Below are positions 17,994 through 27,504 of a DNA stretch of 64,000 nt, piece by piece (the first letter of the stretch is position 1; the number at the start of each line of letters is the position of its first letter). A model generated the notes under the pieces. That model searched no databases and was not told the DNA's origin. It saw only the letters and a program-made list of their open reading frames with translations. The translations under genes and the position numbers were made by a program. The DNA comes from Candidatus Poribacteria bacterium (GTDB lineage: Bacteria; Poribacteria; WGA-4E; WGA-3G), in contig JAPPIG010000042.1 in assembly GCA_028820635.1 (NCBI GenBank), positions 97,738 through 161,737 on the forward strand, given 5' to 3'.

Positions 17994-18126
17994 TAGATTT
18001 TAGAATTTCTTGAACACTTTTAAGCTGTAGGAGGGAACTCCGATTCCCGACTATCAGTGAGGTTCGTCGTGATTCGGAGATCGCTCCTACAAGATGCGTG
18101 TAAACTTATTTTTCGACTTTACTATA
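17989..18126. repeat. MITE-like element, TATAGT family, with two REP-like hairpins
   Basis: Ends TATAGTAGATTTTAG and (reversed) TATAGTAAAGTCGAA, both reaching an ACAC block near base 29, enclose 138 bp. The interior holds two REP-like hairpins facing each other (18026-18051 and 18066-18091). The host gene's stop codon (17991-17993) is inside the left terminus. Its layout is nearly the same as the element at 58152-58284. Confidence 0.7.
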
Positions 18127-18590
18127 ATGGAAGAAGGTTGTTGAGAATCGTGAGTAGAGATAGCGCGAGGAAAGATTTTCCTTCGTGCTATCTCCTAAGA
18201 ATCTCATCAAGAGCATTTTTATGGATCAGATTTTTCTTTTAGGACTGATTAATCCTACACGCATTCATATTGTTAGGGCGGGTCTCTGGACCTGCCTATT
18301 GTTTTTTTAGAAATAATGCGAATTATATTCGTAACATGAAAACAGAATAGCTCTACAAAATCCTTGACAAATTCCTAACACCATGTAATACTTTACTGTG
18401 GGTTATAATTGAACAACAATTGATACTCTCTGCCTAAAAAGTTGGCAATTGGCAAAAGGGACCTTTCAATTCCAAAAACATCTTAAGCTGTTGCCTTACC
18501 TATACAACTAAAGCGGGCAACTAATCCTTACACTTAGAGATATTGGTATACGTATTGCATCACACCTTGGTATAGGGCAGGCGTAATCAT

Positions 18591-18788
18591 TATAGTGGAT
18601 TTTACAATTAACTTTACATTGTCACTCAGCATTTACAAAGTGTTCTACAGTTTTTAAAGTCGCGACCAGGAGGTCGCTCCTACAGGAAGAGGCACAATGA
18701 ATTGCGCTTGGTGAATGTGTGTATGACATTCACATTAAACGCATCAAACCTATAAAAAACTGTAAGAGTAGTTTTAGATTTCACTATA
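18591..18788. repeat. MITE-like element, TATAGT family, 198 bp
   Basis: Termini TATAGTGGATTTTACAATTA and (reversed) TATAGTGAAATCTAAAACTA. The interior contains the REP-like palindrome GCGACCAGGAGGTCGC with TCCTACA (18659-18684). The rest of the 17994-18868 gap has no gene. Confidence 0.6.
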
Positions 18789-18868
18789 AAAGCGTTGCCC
18801 TAAGCATCTTTACATTTTAGTTTCGGAATATAAATTTTGACAGCGGACAAGTAGGGAGGCTCATTGCA

Positions 18869-20305
18869 ATGGCAAGATTTGATGGATACAACACCGACGG
18901 ATTTTATGATGAGATGTTTTTTTCTGACGGGAGTGCGCGCCCTGCTGTCCAGATGCTCGTTGAACGGATTGCAAACTTTCCAAATGGGGAATTAATACGC
19001 CGCCAAATTACCGCTGAATATGCCTTGCTCCGAATGGGAATAACTTTCAACGTCTACGCTGACGAACAAGGGGTTGAAAAAATCTTTCCATTTGACCTTA
19101 TCCCTCGTATAATAGATGCTACTGAATGGGAATGGATAGAACGTGGACTCAAACAGCGAATTCATGCCCTCAATCTATTCATTGATGATGTTTACCACGA
19201 GCAGAAAATAATAAAAGACGGAATCGTTCCTGCTGAGGTTGTGCTTTCATCGGATCGTTACCTTGAACAGTGCATCGGGTTAGACCCGCCCCGCGGTATC
19301 TGGTGCCACATCACGGGAACGGATCTGGTGCGAGATGGTGACGGACAGATTTATGTATTAGAAGATAATCTCGGTTGTCCGTCAGGTGTGTCCTATGTTG
19401 TGGAAAATCGTCAGTTGATGAAACGAACATTTCCGCAGATGTTTGGCACATCCCAGATTCAACCTGTGGAAGATTATCCAAGTCACTTGCTGGATATGCT
19501 GCAATTCCTCGTAAGTGACAGAGTAATGTCCCCCGAAGTTGCGTTGCTTACCCCTGGTATTTACAACTCCGCCTATTTTGAGCATTCATTTCTTGCACAG
19601 CAGATGGGAGTCGAATTGGTTGAGGGACGGGATTTAGTGGTTATGGACGGGTATGTCCACATGCGAACGACCAAAGGCTTTGAACGTGTTGATGTCATTT
19701 ACCGCCGAATTAACGATGATTTCCTTGATCCAGAAGTACTCAACCCAGAATCGCTATTAGGTGTACCTGGACTCATGGAGGTCTACAAATCAGGCCGACT
19801 TGCACTAATCAATGCCCCCGGGACCTGCGTTGCTGATGACAAAGTTGTGTGTGCTTATGTACCACAGATTATCAAATACTATCTTGATGAAGACATAATT
19901 GTTCCAAACGTCCCAACTTATATGTGTTGGGAAGATGATGATCGAAAGTACGTTTTGGAACATATTGGTGAGCTTGTTGTGAAAGAAGCAAACCAGTCTG
20001 GTGGATACGGCATGTTAATTGGTCCACACGCAACAAAAGCTGAACATGAAGATTTTGCTGAAAGAATCAAAGCGAATCCACGCAACTATATTGCCCAACC
20101 AACGCTTGCACTTTCGCGAGTGCCTGTGTTAATTGACGACCATTTTGAAGGTCGACATGTTGATCTACGCCCGTTCATCCTTTATGGTGAGGAAATCTAT
20201 GTCCTACCCGGTGGGTTGACACGGGTAGCACTCAAAAAAGGGTCGCTCGTAGTTAATTCTTCACAGGGTGGTGGTAGCAAGGATACTTGGGTATTGTCAG
20301 GTTAG
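18869..20305 (+). CDS. Circularly permuted ATP-grasp protein (DUF404/DUF407)
   Basis: A 478-residue member of the circularly permuted ATP-grasp type 2 family, predicted to form amide bonds on a peptide or small molecule. Family features visible: FDLIPRIIDATEWEWIERGLKQR, LEDNLGCPSGVSYVVENR, LTPGIYNSAYFEHSFLA, the DVIYRRINDDFLDP block, GTCVADDKVV, VVKEANQSGGYGM and the closing GGLTRVALKKGSLVVNSSQGG. GGGAGG lies upstream of the start. It is the first gene of a five-gene plus-strand cluster and lies 15 bp before the alpha-E gene, the standard partner order. Established knowledge: Iyer, Aravind and colleagues linked these genes with transglutaminases in predicted peptide synthesis. The substrate is unknown. 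Confidence 0.9.
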   Translation: MARFDGYNTDGFYDEMFFSDGSARPAVQMLVERIANFPNGELIRRQITAEYALLRMGITFNVYADEQGVEKIFPFDLIPRIIDATEWEWIERGLKQRIHALNLFIDDVYHEQKIIKDGIVPAEVVLSSDRYLEQCIGLDPPRGIWCHITGTDLVRDGDGQIYVLEDNLGCPSGVSYVVENRQLMKRTFPQMFGTSQIQPVEDYPSHLLDMLQFLVSDRVMSPEVALLTPGIYNSAYFEHSFLAQQMGVELVEGRDLVVMDGYVHMRTTKGFERVDVIYRRINDDFLDPEVLNPESLLGVPGLMEVYKSGRLALINAPGTCVADDKVVCAYVPQIIKYYLDEDIIVPNVPTYMCWEDDDRKYVLEHIGELVVKEANQSGGYGMLIGPHATKAEHEDFAERIKANPRNYIAQPTLALSRVPVLIDDHFEGRHVDLRPFILYGEEIYVLPGGLTRVALKKGSLVVNSSQGGGSKDTWVLSG

Positions 20306-20320
20306 ACGTAGGTGAAAGTC

Positions 20321-21304
20321 ATGCTCAGTCGCGTTGCAGAATCAATTTACTGGATGAGTCGCTACATTGAACGCGCGGAAAATGTTGCGCGTTTTGTTGA
20401 TGTCAACCTGCAGCTTATTCTTGACCAACCGGTCGGCATGCAGGCACAGTGGGAACCTTTAGTTGCCACTACTGGCGATGACGAGGAATTTGAGGAACGA
20501 TACGGCGAAGCGTCACGGGAAGCAGTCCTCAAATTTTTGACCTTTGACACTGAAAATCCAAATTCTATCATATCCTGCTTACGCGCTGCCCGCGAAAACG
20601 CGCGTTCAATTCGTGAAAATATCTCCTCCGAGATGTGGGAAAAGTTAAACGATGCATATTTGATGGTGACAGAAACCCCTGAAGAATGGGCGATGACAGA
20701 ACCACATCAATTCTTCACGGACATCAAAGTCGCATCACATCTGTTCATGGGACTAACAGATAACATTATGTCTCACAGCGAAGCATGGCATTTCTGTCAG
20801 TTAGGTCGTCTCATAGAACGCGCTGACAAAACATCTCGAATTGTTGATGTAAAATACTTCATTCTGCTTCCCTCTGTCTCGGATGTGAATACGCCATTTG
20901 ATGATATTCAATGGGGGGCATTGCTCCATTCTGCAAGTGCATTTGAGATGTACCGCCGAACACACGGACTCATCTCTCCTAACAATGTTGTTGCTTTTCT
21001 ACTTCTTGACCGAGAATTTCCACGGTCAGTGCTTTACTGTCTTTCCAAGGCTGAAGAATCGCTTCACGCTATTTCTGGCACACCTTTAGAAACGTTTTCA
21101 AACTCAGCTGAACAGGGTTTAGGACAACTCCGTTCCGAATTTGCTTATGCGCAAGTTGATCAGGTTCTCCATAGCGGTTTACATGAGTTTCTGGACGCAT
21201 TTCAAACTAAACTCAACGATGTCGGTGAAGATATTTACAAAACTTTTTTCGCTTTGCGTCCTGTAAATGGAGAAGACACACAATCACAATTTCAAATGCA
21301 GTAG
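20321..21304 (+). CDS. Alpha-E domain protein (DUF403)
   Basis: A 327-residue all-helical alpha-E protein. I prefer ATG 20321 (MLSRVAESIYWMSRYIERAENVAR, the usual family start, with TAGGTGA upstream) over a GTG nine bases earlier. Alpha-E proteins always travel with circularly permuted ATP-grasp and transglutaminase genes; their biochemical role is not established. Second and third helical blocks contain LRAARENARSIRENIS, CQLGRLIERADKTSRIVDVKY and FLLLDREFPRSVLYCL, the conserved family signatures. Confidence 0.9.
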   Translation: MLSRVAESIYWMSRYIERAENVARFVDVNLQLILDQPVGMQAQWEPLVATTGDDEEFEERYGEASREAVLKFLTFDTENPNSIISCLRAARENARSIRENISSEMWEKLNDAYLMVTETPEEWAMTEPHQFFTDIKVASHLFMGLTDNIMSHSEAWHFCQLGRLIERADKTSRIVDVKYFILLPSVSDVNTPFDDIQWGALLHSASAFEMYRRTHGLISPNNVVAFLLLDREFPRSVLYCLSKAEESLHAISGTPLETFSNSAEQGLGQLRSEFAYAQVDQVLHSGLHEFLDAFQTKLNDVGEDIYKTFFALRPVNGEDTQSQFQMQ

Positions 21305-21392
21305 GTCGGGTTGAGTTTGGGAACCCAACAATTTATGGTGTCTATAGGTGTTTTTTGTCGGGTTTCGCAAACTCTACCCGACCTACAAGAGG
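21302..21392. repeat. Inverted repeat of the GTAGGTCGGGT family inside the ATP-grasp cluster
   Basis: The left arm GTAGGTCGGGTTGAGTTTG is matched by the right arm CAAACTCTACCCGACCTAC, with about 50 bases between. It begins at the alpha-E stop codon and ends 34 bases before the transglutaminase start, so the transcript would carry a strong long-stem hairpin between these two cistrons. Confidence 0.75.
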
Positions 21393-21426
21393 CTGCTAAT
21401 CTGTTATGCAGAAAAGGAAAACAGAT

Positions 21427-24400
21427 ATGGCAATTCGTGTTGCAATCAATCATAAATCTCTTTATCAATATGATCGCTTGGTTTCGCTCTCTCCCCATAT
21501 CTTCCGATTGAAACCAGCTGTGCATTGCCGAACCCCGATTGAAGCGTATTCACTCAAAATTGAGCCAAAGAACCACTTCATCAATTGGCAACAAGATCCA
21601 TTCGGTAATTATCAAGCGCGCGTCGTTTTCCCTGAACCCACCCAAGCATTGTCTCTTGAAGTGGATCTGGTTGCAAATATGACGGTTATCAATCCGTTTG
21701 ACTTTTTTCTTGAGGAAAGTGCAGAACACTTTCCGTTTAGCTACGAACCGCAGCTCAAAAAAGAGTTGATGCCGTTCATGGAAGTGAAAGAAAATAGTCC
21801 TCTACTAACTGAATGGTTGATAGGTGTTGATAAGTCCAAGCAAAAATTAATTGATTTTCTTGTAGGTATCAATCGTCGTCTGCGGGAAGATATAAAATAT
21901 ACAATTCGAATGGAACCAGGAGTACTAACCTGCAATGAAACCTTGGAAAAGCGAATAGGTTCATGTCGTGATAGCGGTTGGTTGCTCGTACAAATTCTAC
22001 GACATCTTGGATTAGCGGCGCGTTTTGTCTCGGGCTATCTTGTTCAACTCGTTGCAGATCAGAAACCTGTAGAAGGTCCTGCCGGTCCACCGCAGGATTT
22101 CACCGATTTACATGCATGGTGTGAGGTGTATGCACCAGGGGCAGGCTGGATAGGACTTGATCCAACTTCAGGGTTATTCGCTGGTGAAGGGCATATTCCG
22201 TTGGCTTGCGTACCAGACCCAGTGAGTGCGGCACCCGTCACCGGCCATACAGACATCTGTGAAACAGAATTCACGTACAGCAATACCGTCCAACGTATCC
22301 ACGAAGACCCGCGCGTAACTAAACCTTATACTGATATACAGTGGGAAGCGATTAATGCCCTCGGTCAGCAGGTAGACGAAGATATAATCCACAACGATGT
22401 TCGACTTACAATGGGTGGAGAACCCACCTTTGTATCCGTTGACGACACAGAAGGTCCTGAATGGAACACAGAGGCTGATAGCCCGGAAAAGCGCCGTTTA
22501 GCGGCGGATCTACTAAAACGATTACGCGACAGCTTTGGTCCTGGTGGTGTTTTGTCTTACGGTCAAGGTAAATGGTATCCGGGTGAACCACTACCACGTT
22601 GGAAATTTGGATGTTTTTGGCGAAAAGACGGTATCCAAGTCTGGCGAAATGACACACTACTCGCTGAACCTAATAAAGATTATGGGTTTGACGTTGAACA
22701 TGCAGAGAAATTTTTACGTCATCTGGCAAATCGGTTAAATGTTTCATCAGACTATATCAGATCCGCCTATGAAGATATAGTCTTTTTCCTTTGGACTGAG
22801 GGGAAACTGCCTATAAACATTGACCCAGATGAAATTGATTTCAAAGAAATATCAGAGCGACAAAAATTGATACAATTACTTCAAACGGATAAAATCGGTG
22901 AGCCAGTAGGTTATGTGCTGCCTTTAGGATGGAATTTTGAAAACAAATCATGGGAAAGTTGTGCTTGGAACTTTAGAGGTGGGCATATGTTCCTACTCCC
23001 CGGCGATTCAGCAATGGGATACCGTCTTCCGCTTGAGTCCTTGCCGTGGGTTGACCCTGAACAAGAAGAACCTTTTTTTGAACGTGATCCGTTTGAGCCT
23101 CGTGACGCTAATATCAGTCATAGTGATGCCACAGAAACGCGAGAAAAAACAAGTAAAGAAATAAATCAACAAGAATCAGTTATCCGGACTGCTCTCTGTA
23201 TTGAACCTCGTGATGGTCGGTTGCACATTTTCATGCCGCCTTTGTCCCATTTAGAACATTATCTGTCGCTGCTTGAAGTAATCGAAGCAACTGCCGAAGC
23301 ATTAGAAATGCCCATAATTTTTGAAGGGTATGAAGTGCCACACGATTGGCGAATTCAATCGTTGAGTGTAACGCCGGATCCAGGTGTGATTGAGGTTAAC
23401 ATCCATCCAGCAGAAAATTGGGACGAAGTTGTACATAATATCACAACCCTCTATGAACAAGCACGGTTATCAGGTCTCAGTGCTGAAAAATTTATGTTAG
23501 ATGGTCGGCACACAGGAACGGGCGGAGGAAATCATATTATTATCGGAGGACCGACACCTGCCGACAGTCCGCTTTTACGACAACCACATTTATTGCGCAG
23601 CCTCATCACCTATTGGCAGCACCACCCTGGTTTGTCGTATCTTTTTTCCAGTGCCTTCATCGGTCCGACAAGTCAAGCACCTCGTGTAGACGAAGGCCGT
23701 GATGAACAACTCTATGAACTTGAGGTGGCATTTCAGCAGATTCCTGATACTGTATCAACGGAAACGAAAGACGATGCCGAAGAATCGCCGCTTTGGCTGG
23801 TAGACCGGTTGTTAAGGCATCTTTTGACTGATTTAACAGGAAACACGCATCGCGCAGAATTTTGCATTGATAAACTTTATTCCCCAGATTCAGCCAGTGG
23901 CAGACTCGGATTACTGGAAATGCGTGCCTTTGAAATGCCACCGCATGCACAGATGAGTATTGTGCAGATGTTACTTATTCGTGCGTTGATTGCTAAATTT
24001 TGGCTTAGCCCCTATAAAGGTAAGCTGGTGCGTTGGGGAACAGAATTACATGACCGATTTATGCTTCACCACTATGTGCGTTCGGACATACAGGAAGTCA
24101 TATCAGAACTACAAGATGCGGGGTATCCATTTGAAGGGGCATGGCTTGAACCATTTTTTGAGTTCCGATTTCCACTACTCGGCACTGTAAACGTCCAAGA
24201 CATTGAACTGGAATTGCGAATGGCGATTGAACCTTGGCATGTGCTTGGAGAAGAGGTCACGCGGACAGGAACATCGCGTTTCGTGGATTCCTCTGTTGAG
24301 AGAGTACAGGTCAAACTACGTGGTTTGGTAGACTCTCGTTATGTCGTAACTTGCAACGGTCGTCGCTTGATTCTGCATAGTACAGGCACACATGGTGAAT

Positions 24401-24777
24401 ATGTGGGTGGGGTTCGCTACCGTGCTTGGCAACCACCATCAGCGTTGCATCCTACAATTGGCGTTCATTCACCGCTTGTTTTTGACATCATAGACACTTG
24501 GAATGGACGCGCAATCGGAGGTTGTACTTACCGCGTGTCACACCCGGGTGGACGACACTACGATACCTTCCCAGTCAATGCCTACGAGGCTGAATCCCGC
24601 CGCGTGAGCCGCTTCGCGACGGAAGGACATACGCCAGGTGTAAGTCAACCGCGACCTCTTCGTGCAGCACCTGGGACTTTCCTCTCAGAAGGACGCACTC
24701 CAGGTCCAATAGATGTCCCTCCTGAAGAGATAAATGCAGAGTATCCCTATACTTTGGACCTCCGAAGACAGTCCTAA
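21427..24777 (+). CDS. Large transglutaminase-like protein with DUF2126 domain
   Basis: A 1116-residue protein. I use ATG 21427 (MAIRVAINHKSLYQYDRLV, the normal family start, with AAAGGAA upstream) rather than the Met seven codons earlier. Residues 1-270 are a bacterial transglutaminase N-region plus transglutaminase core with the triad Cys about 180 (IGSCRDSGW), His about 229 (DLHAWCEVY) and Asp about 244 (GLDPTSG). The rest is the large DUF2126 domain (LTMGGEPTFVSVDD, GGVLSYGQGKWYPGEPLPRW, TGTGGGNHIIIGG, LRHLLTDLTGNTHRAEFCIDKL). Cytoplasmic. It likely cleaves or forms an amide or isopeptide bond with the ATP-grasp product. Confidence 0.9.
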   Translation: MAIRVAINHKSLYQYDRLVSLSPHIFRLKPAVHCRTPIEAYSLKIEPKNHFINWQQDPFGNYQARVVFPEPTQALSLEVDLVANMTVINPFDFFLEESAEHFPFSYEPQLKKELMPFMEVKENSPLLTEWLIGVDKSKQKLIDFLVGINRRLREDIKYTIRMEPGVLTCNETLEKRIGSCRDSGWLLVQILRHLGLAARFVSGYLVQLVADQKPVEGPAGPPQDFTDLHAWCEVYAPGAGWIGLDPTSGLFAGEGHIPLACVPDPVSAAPVTGHTDICETEFTYSNTVQRIHEDPRVTKPYTDIQWEAINALGQQVDEDIIHNDVRLTMGGEPTFVSVDDTEGPEWNTEADSPEKRRLAADLLKRLRDSFGPGGVLSYGQGKWYPGEPLPRWKFGCFWRKDGIQVWRNDTLLAEPNKDYGFDVEHAEKFLRHLANRLNVSSDYIRSAYEDIVFFLWTEGKLPINIDPDEIDFKEISERQKLIQLLQTDKIGEPVGYVLPLGWNFENKSWESCAWNFRGGHMFLLPGDSAMGYRLPLESLPWVDPEQEEPFFERDPFEPRDANISHSDATETREKTSKEINQQESVIRTALCIEPRDGRLHIFMPPLSHLEHYLSLLEVIEATAEALEMPIIFEGYEVPHDWRIQSLSVTPDPGVIEVNIHPAENWDEVVHNITTLYEQARLSGLSAEKFMLDGRHTGTGGGNHIIIGGPTPADSPLLRQPHLLRSLITYWQHHPGLSYLFSSAFIGPTSQAPRVDEGRDEQLYELEVAFQQIPDTVSTETKDDAEESPLWLVDRLLRHLLTDLTGNTHRAEFCIDKLYSPDSASGRLGLLEMRAFEMPPHAQMSIVQMLLIRALIAKFWLSPYKGKLVRWGTELHDRFMLHHYVRSDIQEVISELQDAGYPFEGAWLEPFFEFRFPLLGTVNVQDIELELRMAIEPWHVLGEEVTRTGTSRFVDSSVERVQVKLRGLVDSRYVVTCNGRRLILHSTGTHGEYVGGVRYRAWQPPSALHPTIGVHSPLVFDIIDTWNGRAIGGCTYRVSHPGGRHYDTFPVNAYEAESRRVSRFATEGHTPGVSQPRPLRAAPGTFLSEGRTPGPIDVPPEEINAEYPYTLDLRRQS

Positions 24778-24825
24778 TCAATAACTAACTTAATACTTTT
24801 GATCTCTTAATACGTCACTATAAAC

Positions 24826-27495
24826 ATGCAACGCACAGATAAAACAAATAGAGACATAGTTGACGATAGTTTTGCCGAGGCATACTTTTTTGATACTGAA
24901 CAGACTGATGAGATGCTGAGCAGGTCTGGAGAGATCGCCTCACACTGGCAACCTTTCATTCAAGCACTGAATACGCTCGGTCTTGAAGAGATGGTCGCTC
25001 GGCACAAGGATGCAGTACGCCTACTTCGGGAAAACGGTGTCACTTATGTTGTTCATGGGGAAAAGCACGGGCATCGCCTATGGGAATTAGACCCTATTCC
25101 GCTGATTATTTCAAACTCAGACTGGGAATCCATCTCAACAGGACTTATACAACGCGCTGAACTTTTAAATCTGATTTTGAAGGACCTGTACGGCGAGAAA
25201 AGGTTAATCAAAGAAGGGTTGATACCGCCAGAAGTTGTCTATGCACACGCAGGATTCTTGCGTCCTTGTAACGAGTTATTATCCGCAAATACCAATCTTC
25301 TATTAACATACGCTGCAGATTTGGCTAAAGATTCCAGCGGAAATATATGGGTGCTGAGTGATCGCACGCAAACACCGTCAGGAGCAGGGTACGCCCTTGA
25401 AAATCGCACTGTTTTGGCGCGAACATTGCCGCACCTCTTTGGCGAAGCTGGTGTTCATCGGTTATCTTTCTTCTTTCGAGCGATGCAAAATAGTATTGCG
25501 GAACTTGCACCACACCAAAAAGACAATCCCAATGTCGTTGTACTAACACCCGGTCCTTACAATGAAACCTACTTTGAGCACGCTTACTTAGCGAGTTATC
25601 TCGGTTACACACTGGCTCAAGGCGATGACCTGACAGTGTTAGATGGACATGTATGGTTGAAATCACTGGATGGACTTCAGCCAGTAGACATCATTTTGCG
25701 GCGCGTGGACGATATTTTCTGTGACCCGTTGGAACTACGGCAGGACTCACGGCTCGGCGTGGCAGGTCTGTTGGAGGCAATCCGTCAAGGCAACGTTGTT
25801 GTCATAAATCCTCCTGGTAGCAGCGTTCTGGAAAACCCCGCCCTGATACCTTTTCTGCCAGACATTGCAAAACAATTGATCGGTGAAGATTTATGCCTCC
25901 CCTCCGTAACAACTTGGTGGTGCGGACAACCGAAACATCAAGACTATGTACTGACAAATCTTAAAGAGTTAGTCATCAAACCTATTTATCGCCAACCGAA
26001 CACGAGACCACTATTCGGTACAGAACTTAGCTCCACTGAAGTTGACACACTTCGCGCGCAGATTAATGCGCAACCGCATCTCTATGTTGGACAGGAGTAT
26101 ATTTCCTTTTCTACAACACCATCTCTTATAGAGGGAAAACTTGAACCACGCCGTGCAATTCTGCGCAGCTTCTTATTTGCGGAAAAAGGAGGTTATGCTG
26201 TAATGCCAGGTGGACTAACTCGCTGTGAAGGTGAAGCAGGCGAATTAACAGTTACTATTCAAGGCGGTGGTATCAGTAAAGATACTTGGATTTTAGCACC
26301 TGAACCAGAACCACATATCAGTTTGTGGCAGCATTCGAAAAGCGGCCCCATCATCTCTGAAGACTCCCAAGGTTTATCAAGTCGTTCTGCAGAAAATCTC
26401 TACTGGGTAGGGCGCTATGCGGAACGTGCAGAGGGACACGCACGTCTTCTTCGGATAACATTAGACAAAATTAAAATGGGTTTAGAAGTTTTACCTTTGG
26501 GGCAACCTCTCCCTTCAGCAGTTTTCACAGAAACACACGGGGAAGACTCAAGGGACGTATCTGAACTCGCGTATCTCCGCAGTATGCTCCGTTCACTAAC
26601 CGGTTTAACTTCATCTCATCCAGGATTTGTTAGTAAAGACGGACAAGGATTAGAAAACGAACTGCTTTCCATTATGCTTGATACAGCAAACAGTGGAAGT
26701 CTTGTGTCAACACTTCAATCGCTGGTGAGTGCTGCGTATGCTGTCCGTGATCGTTGGTCAACAGATACATGGCGTGTTATGAACAGCATTGAGAACTTAT
26801 GTAGCACACTTGAAAAGTACAGCACTAACGATAAGAACTTGCAAATACAATCCTCCTCAAGTGAATCTGATAAACGCACACTACAACACATCCAAACCGA
26901 ACTTGATCAACTCATGATTTTTCTTGCAGCACTGAGTGGACTCAACGCGGAGAGCATGACTCAGACAATCGGTTGGGTCAGTCTTGATATGGGGCGGCGC
27001 GTTGAACGGGCATTACTTCTCATTGTGCTGTGTCGGTCAAGCCTTGTCGCCGTTCAGGAAGAGTGGATTGAACATCTGCTGCTTGAGTCTATACTTGCCG
27101 CTGCAGAAAGCCTAATTACCTATCGGAGTCGTTATCGGTCAGCATTACACCTGCCAACAGCACTTGAAATGTTACTGCTTGACGAAACGAATCCACGTTC
27201 GTTGGTCTACCAGTTAAAACGACTCCAAGAGCAAATACGTGATCTTCCTCGGGAAAAGTCGGGCTATCGTCTTAGTGAAGAAGAACAACTAATTTTAGAA
27301 GGATTAACGCAGCTGCAACTCTCAAATACATTCCAGCTTGCACAACGGTCTGAACAAAGTACGCAACGTCAAGGATTAGAGAAGCTTTTGGTTCGACTTG
27401 CACAAATTTTGATAGAATTATCCGATGTTCTCACGCAAACCTATTTCAGTCATGTACAGGGACCTCAACAGTTGGTTACAACCGATCCTTCATAG
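24826..27495 (+). CDS. Fused circularly permuted ATP-grasp and alpha-E protein
   Basis: An 889-residue fusion. Residues 1-500 repeat the circularly permuted ATP-grasp fold (LWELDPIPLIISNSDWESI, LSDRTQTPSGAGYALENR, LTPGPYNETYFEHAYLA, DIILRRVDDIFCDPLELR, closing GGLTRCEGEAGELTVTIQGG). Residues 520-880 are an alpha-E domain (SAENLYWVGRYAERAEGHAR, LLDETNPRSLVYQL). It duplicates the two separate genes at 18869-21304 and, with the small transglutaminase after it, forms a second functional set. The start is 48 bp after the previous stop without a strong ribosome-binding site. Confidence 0.9.
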   Translation: MQRTDKTNRDIVDDSFAEAYFFDTEQTDEMLSRSGEIASHWQPFIQALNTLGLEEMVARHKDAVRLLRENGVTYVVHGEKHGHRLWELDPIPLIISNSDWESISTGLIQRAELLNLILKDLYGEKRLIKEGLIPPEVVYAHAGFLRPCNELLSANTNLLLTYAADLAKDSSGNIWVLSDRTQTPSGAGYALENRTVLARTLPHLFGEAGVHRLSFFFRAMQNSIAELAPHQKDNPNVVVLTPGPYNETYFEHAYLASYLGYTLAQGDDLTVLDGHVWLKSLDGLQPVDIILRRVDDIFCDPLELRQDSRLGVAGLLEAIRQGNVVVINPPGSSVLENPALIPFLPDIAKQLIGEDLCLPSVTTWWCGQPKHQDYVLTNLKELVIKPIYRQPNTRPLFGTELSSTEVDTLRAQINAQPHLYVGQEYISFSTTPSLIEGKLEPRRAILRSFLFAEKGGYAVMPGGLTRCEGEAGELTVTIQGGGISKDTWILAPEPEPHISLWQHSKSGPIISEDSQGLSSRSAENLYWVGRYAERAEGHARLLRITLDKIKMGLEVLPLGQPLPSAVFTETHGEDSRDVSELAYLRSMLRSLTGLTSSHPGFVSKDGQGLENELLSIMLDTANSGSLVSTLQSLVSAAYAVRDRWSTDTWRVMNSIENLCSTLEKYSTNDKNLQIQSSSSESDKRTLQHIQTELDQLMIFLAALSGLNAESMTQTIGWVSLDMGRRVERALLLIVLCRSSLVAVQEEWIEHLLLESILAAAESLITYRSRYRSALHLPTALEMLLLDETNPRSLVYQLKRLQEQIRDLPREKSGYRLSEEEQLILEGLTQLQLSNTFQLAQRSEQSTQRQGLEKLLVRLAQILIELSDVLTQTYFSHVQGPQQLVTTDPS

Positions 27496-27504
27496 GTTTA
27501 TACA

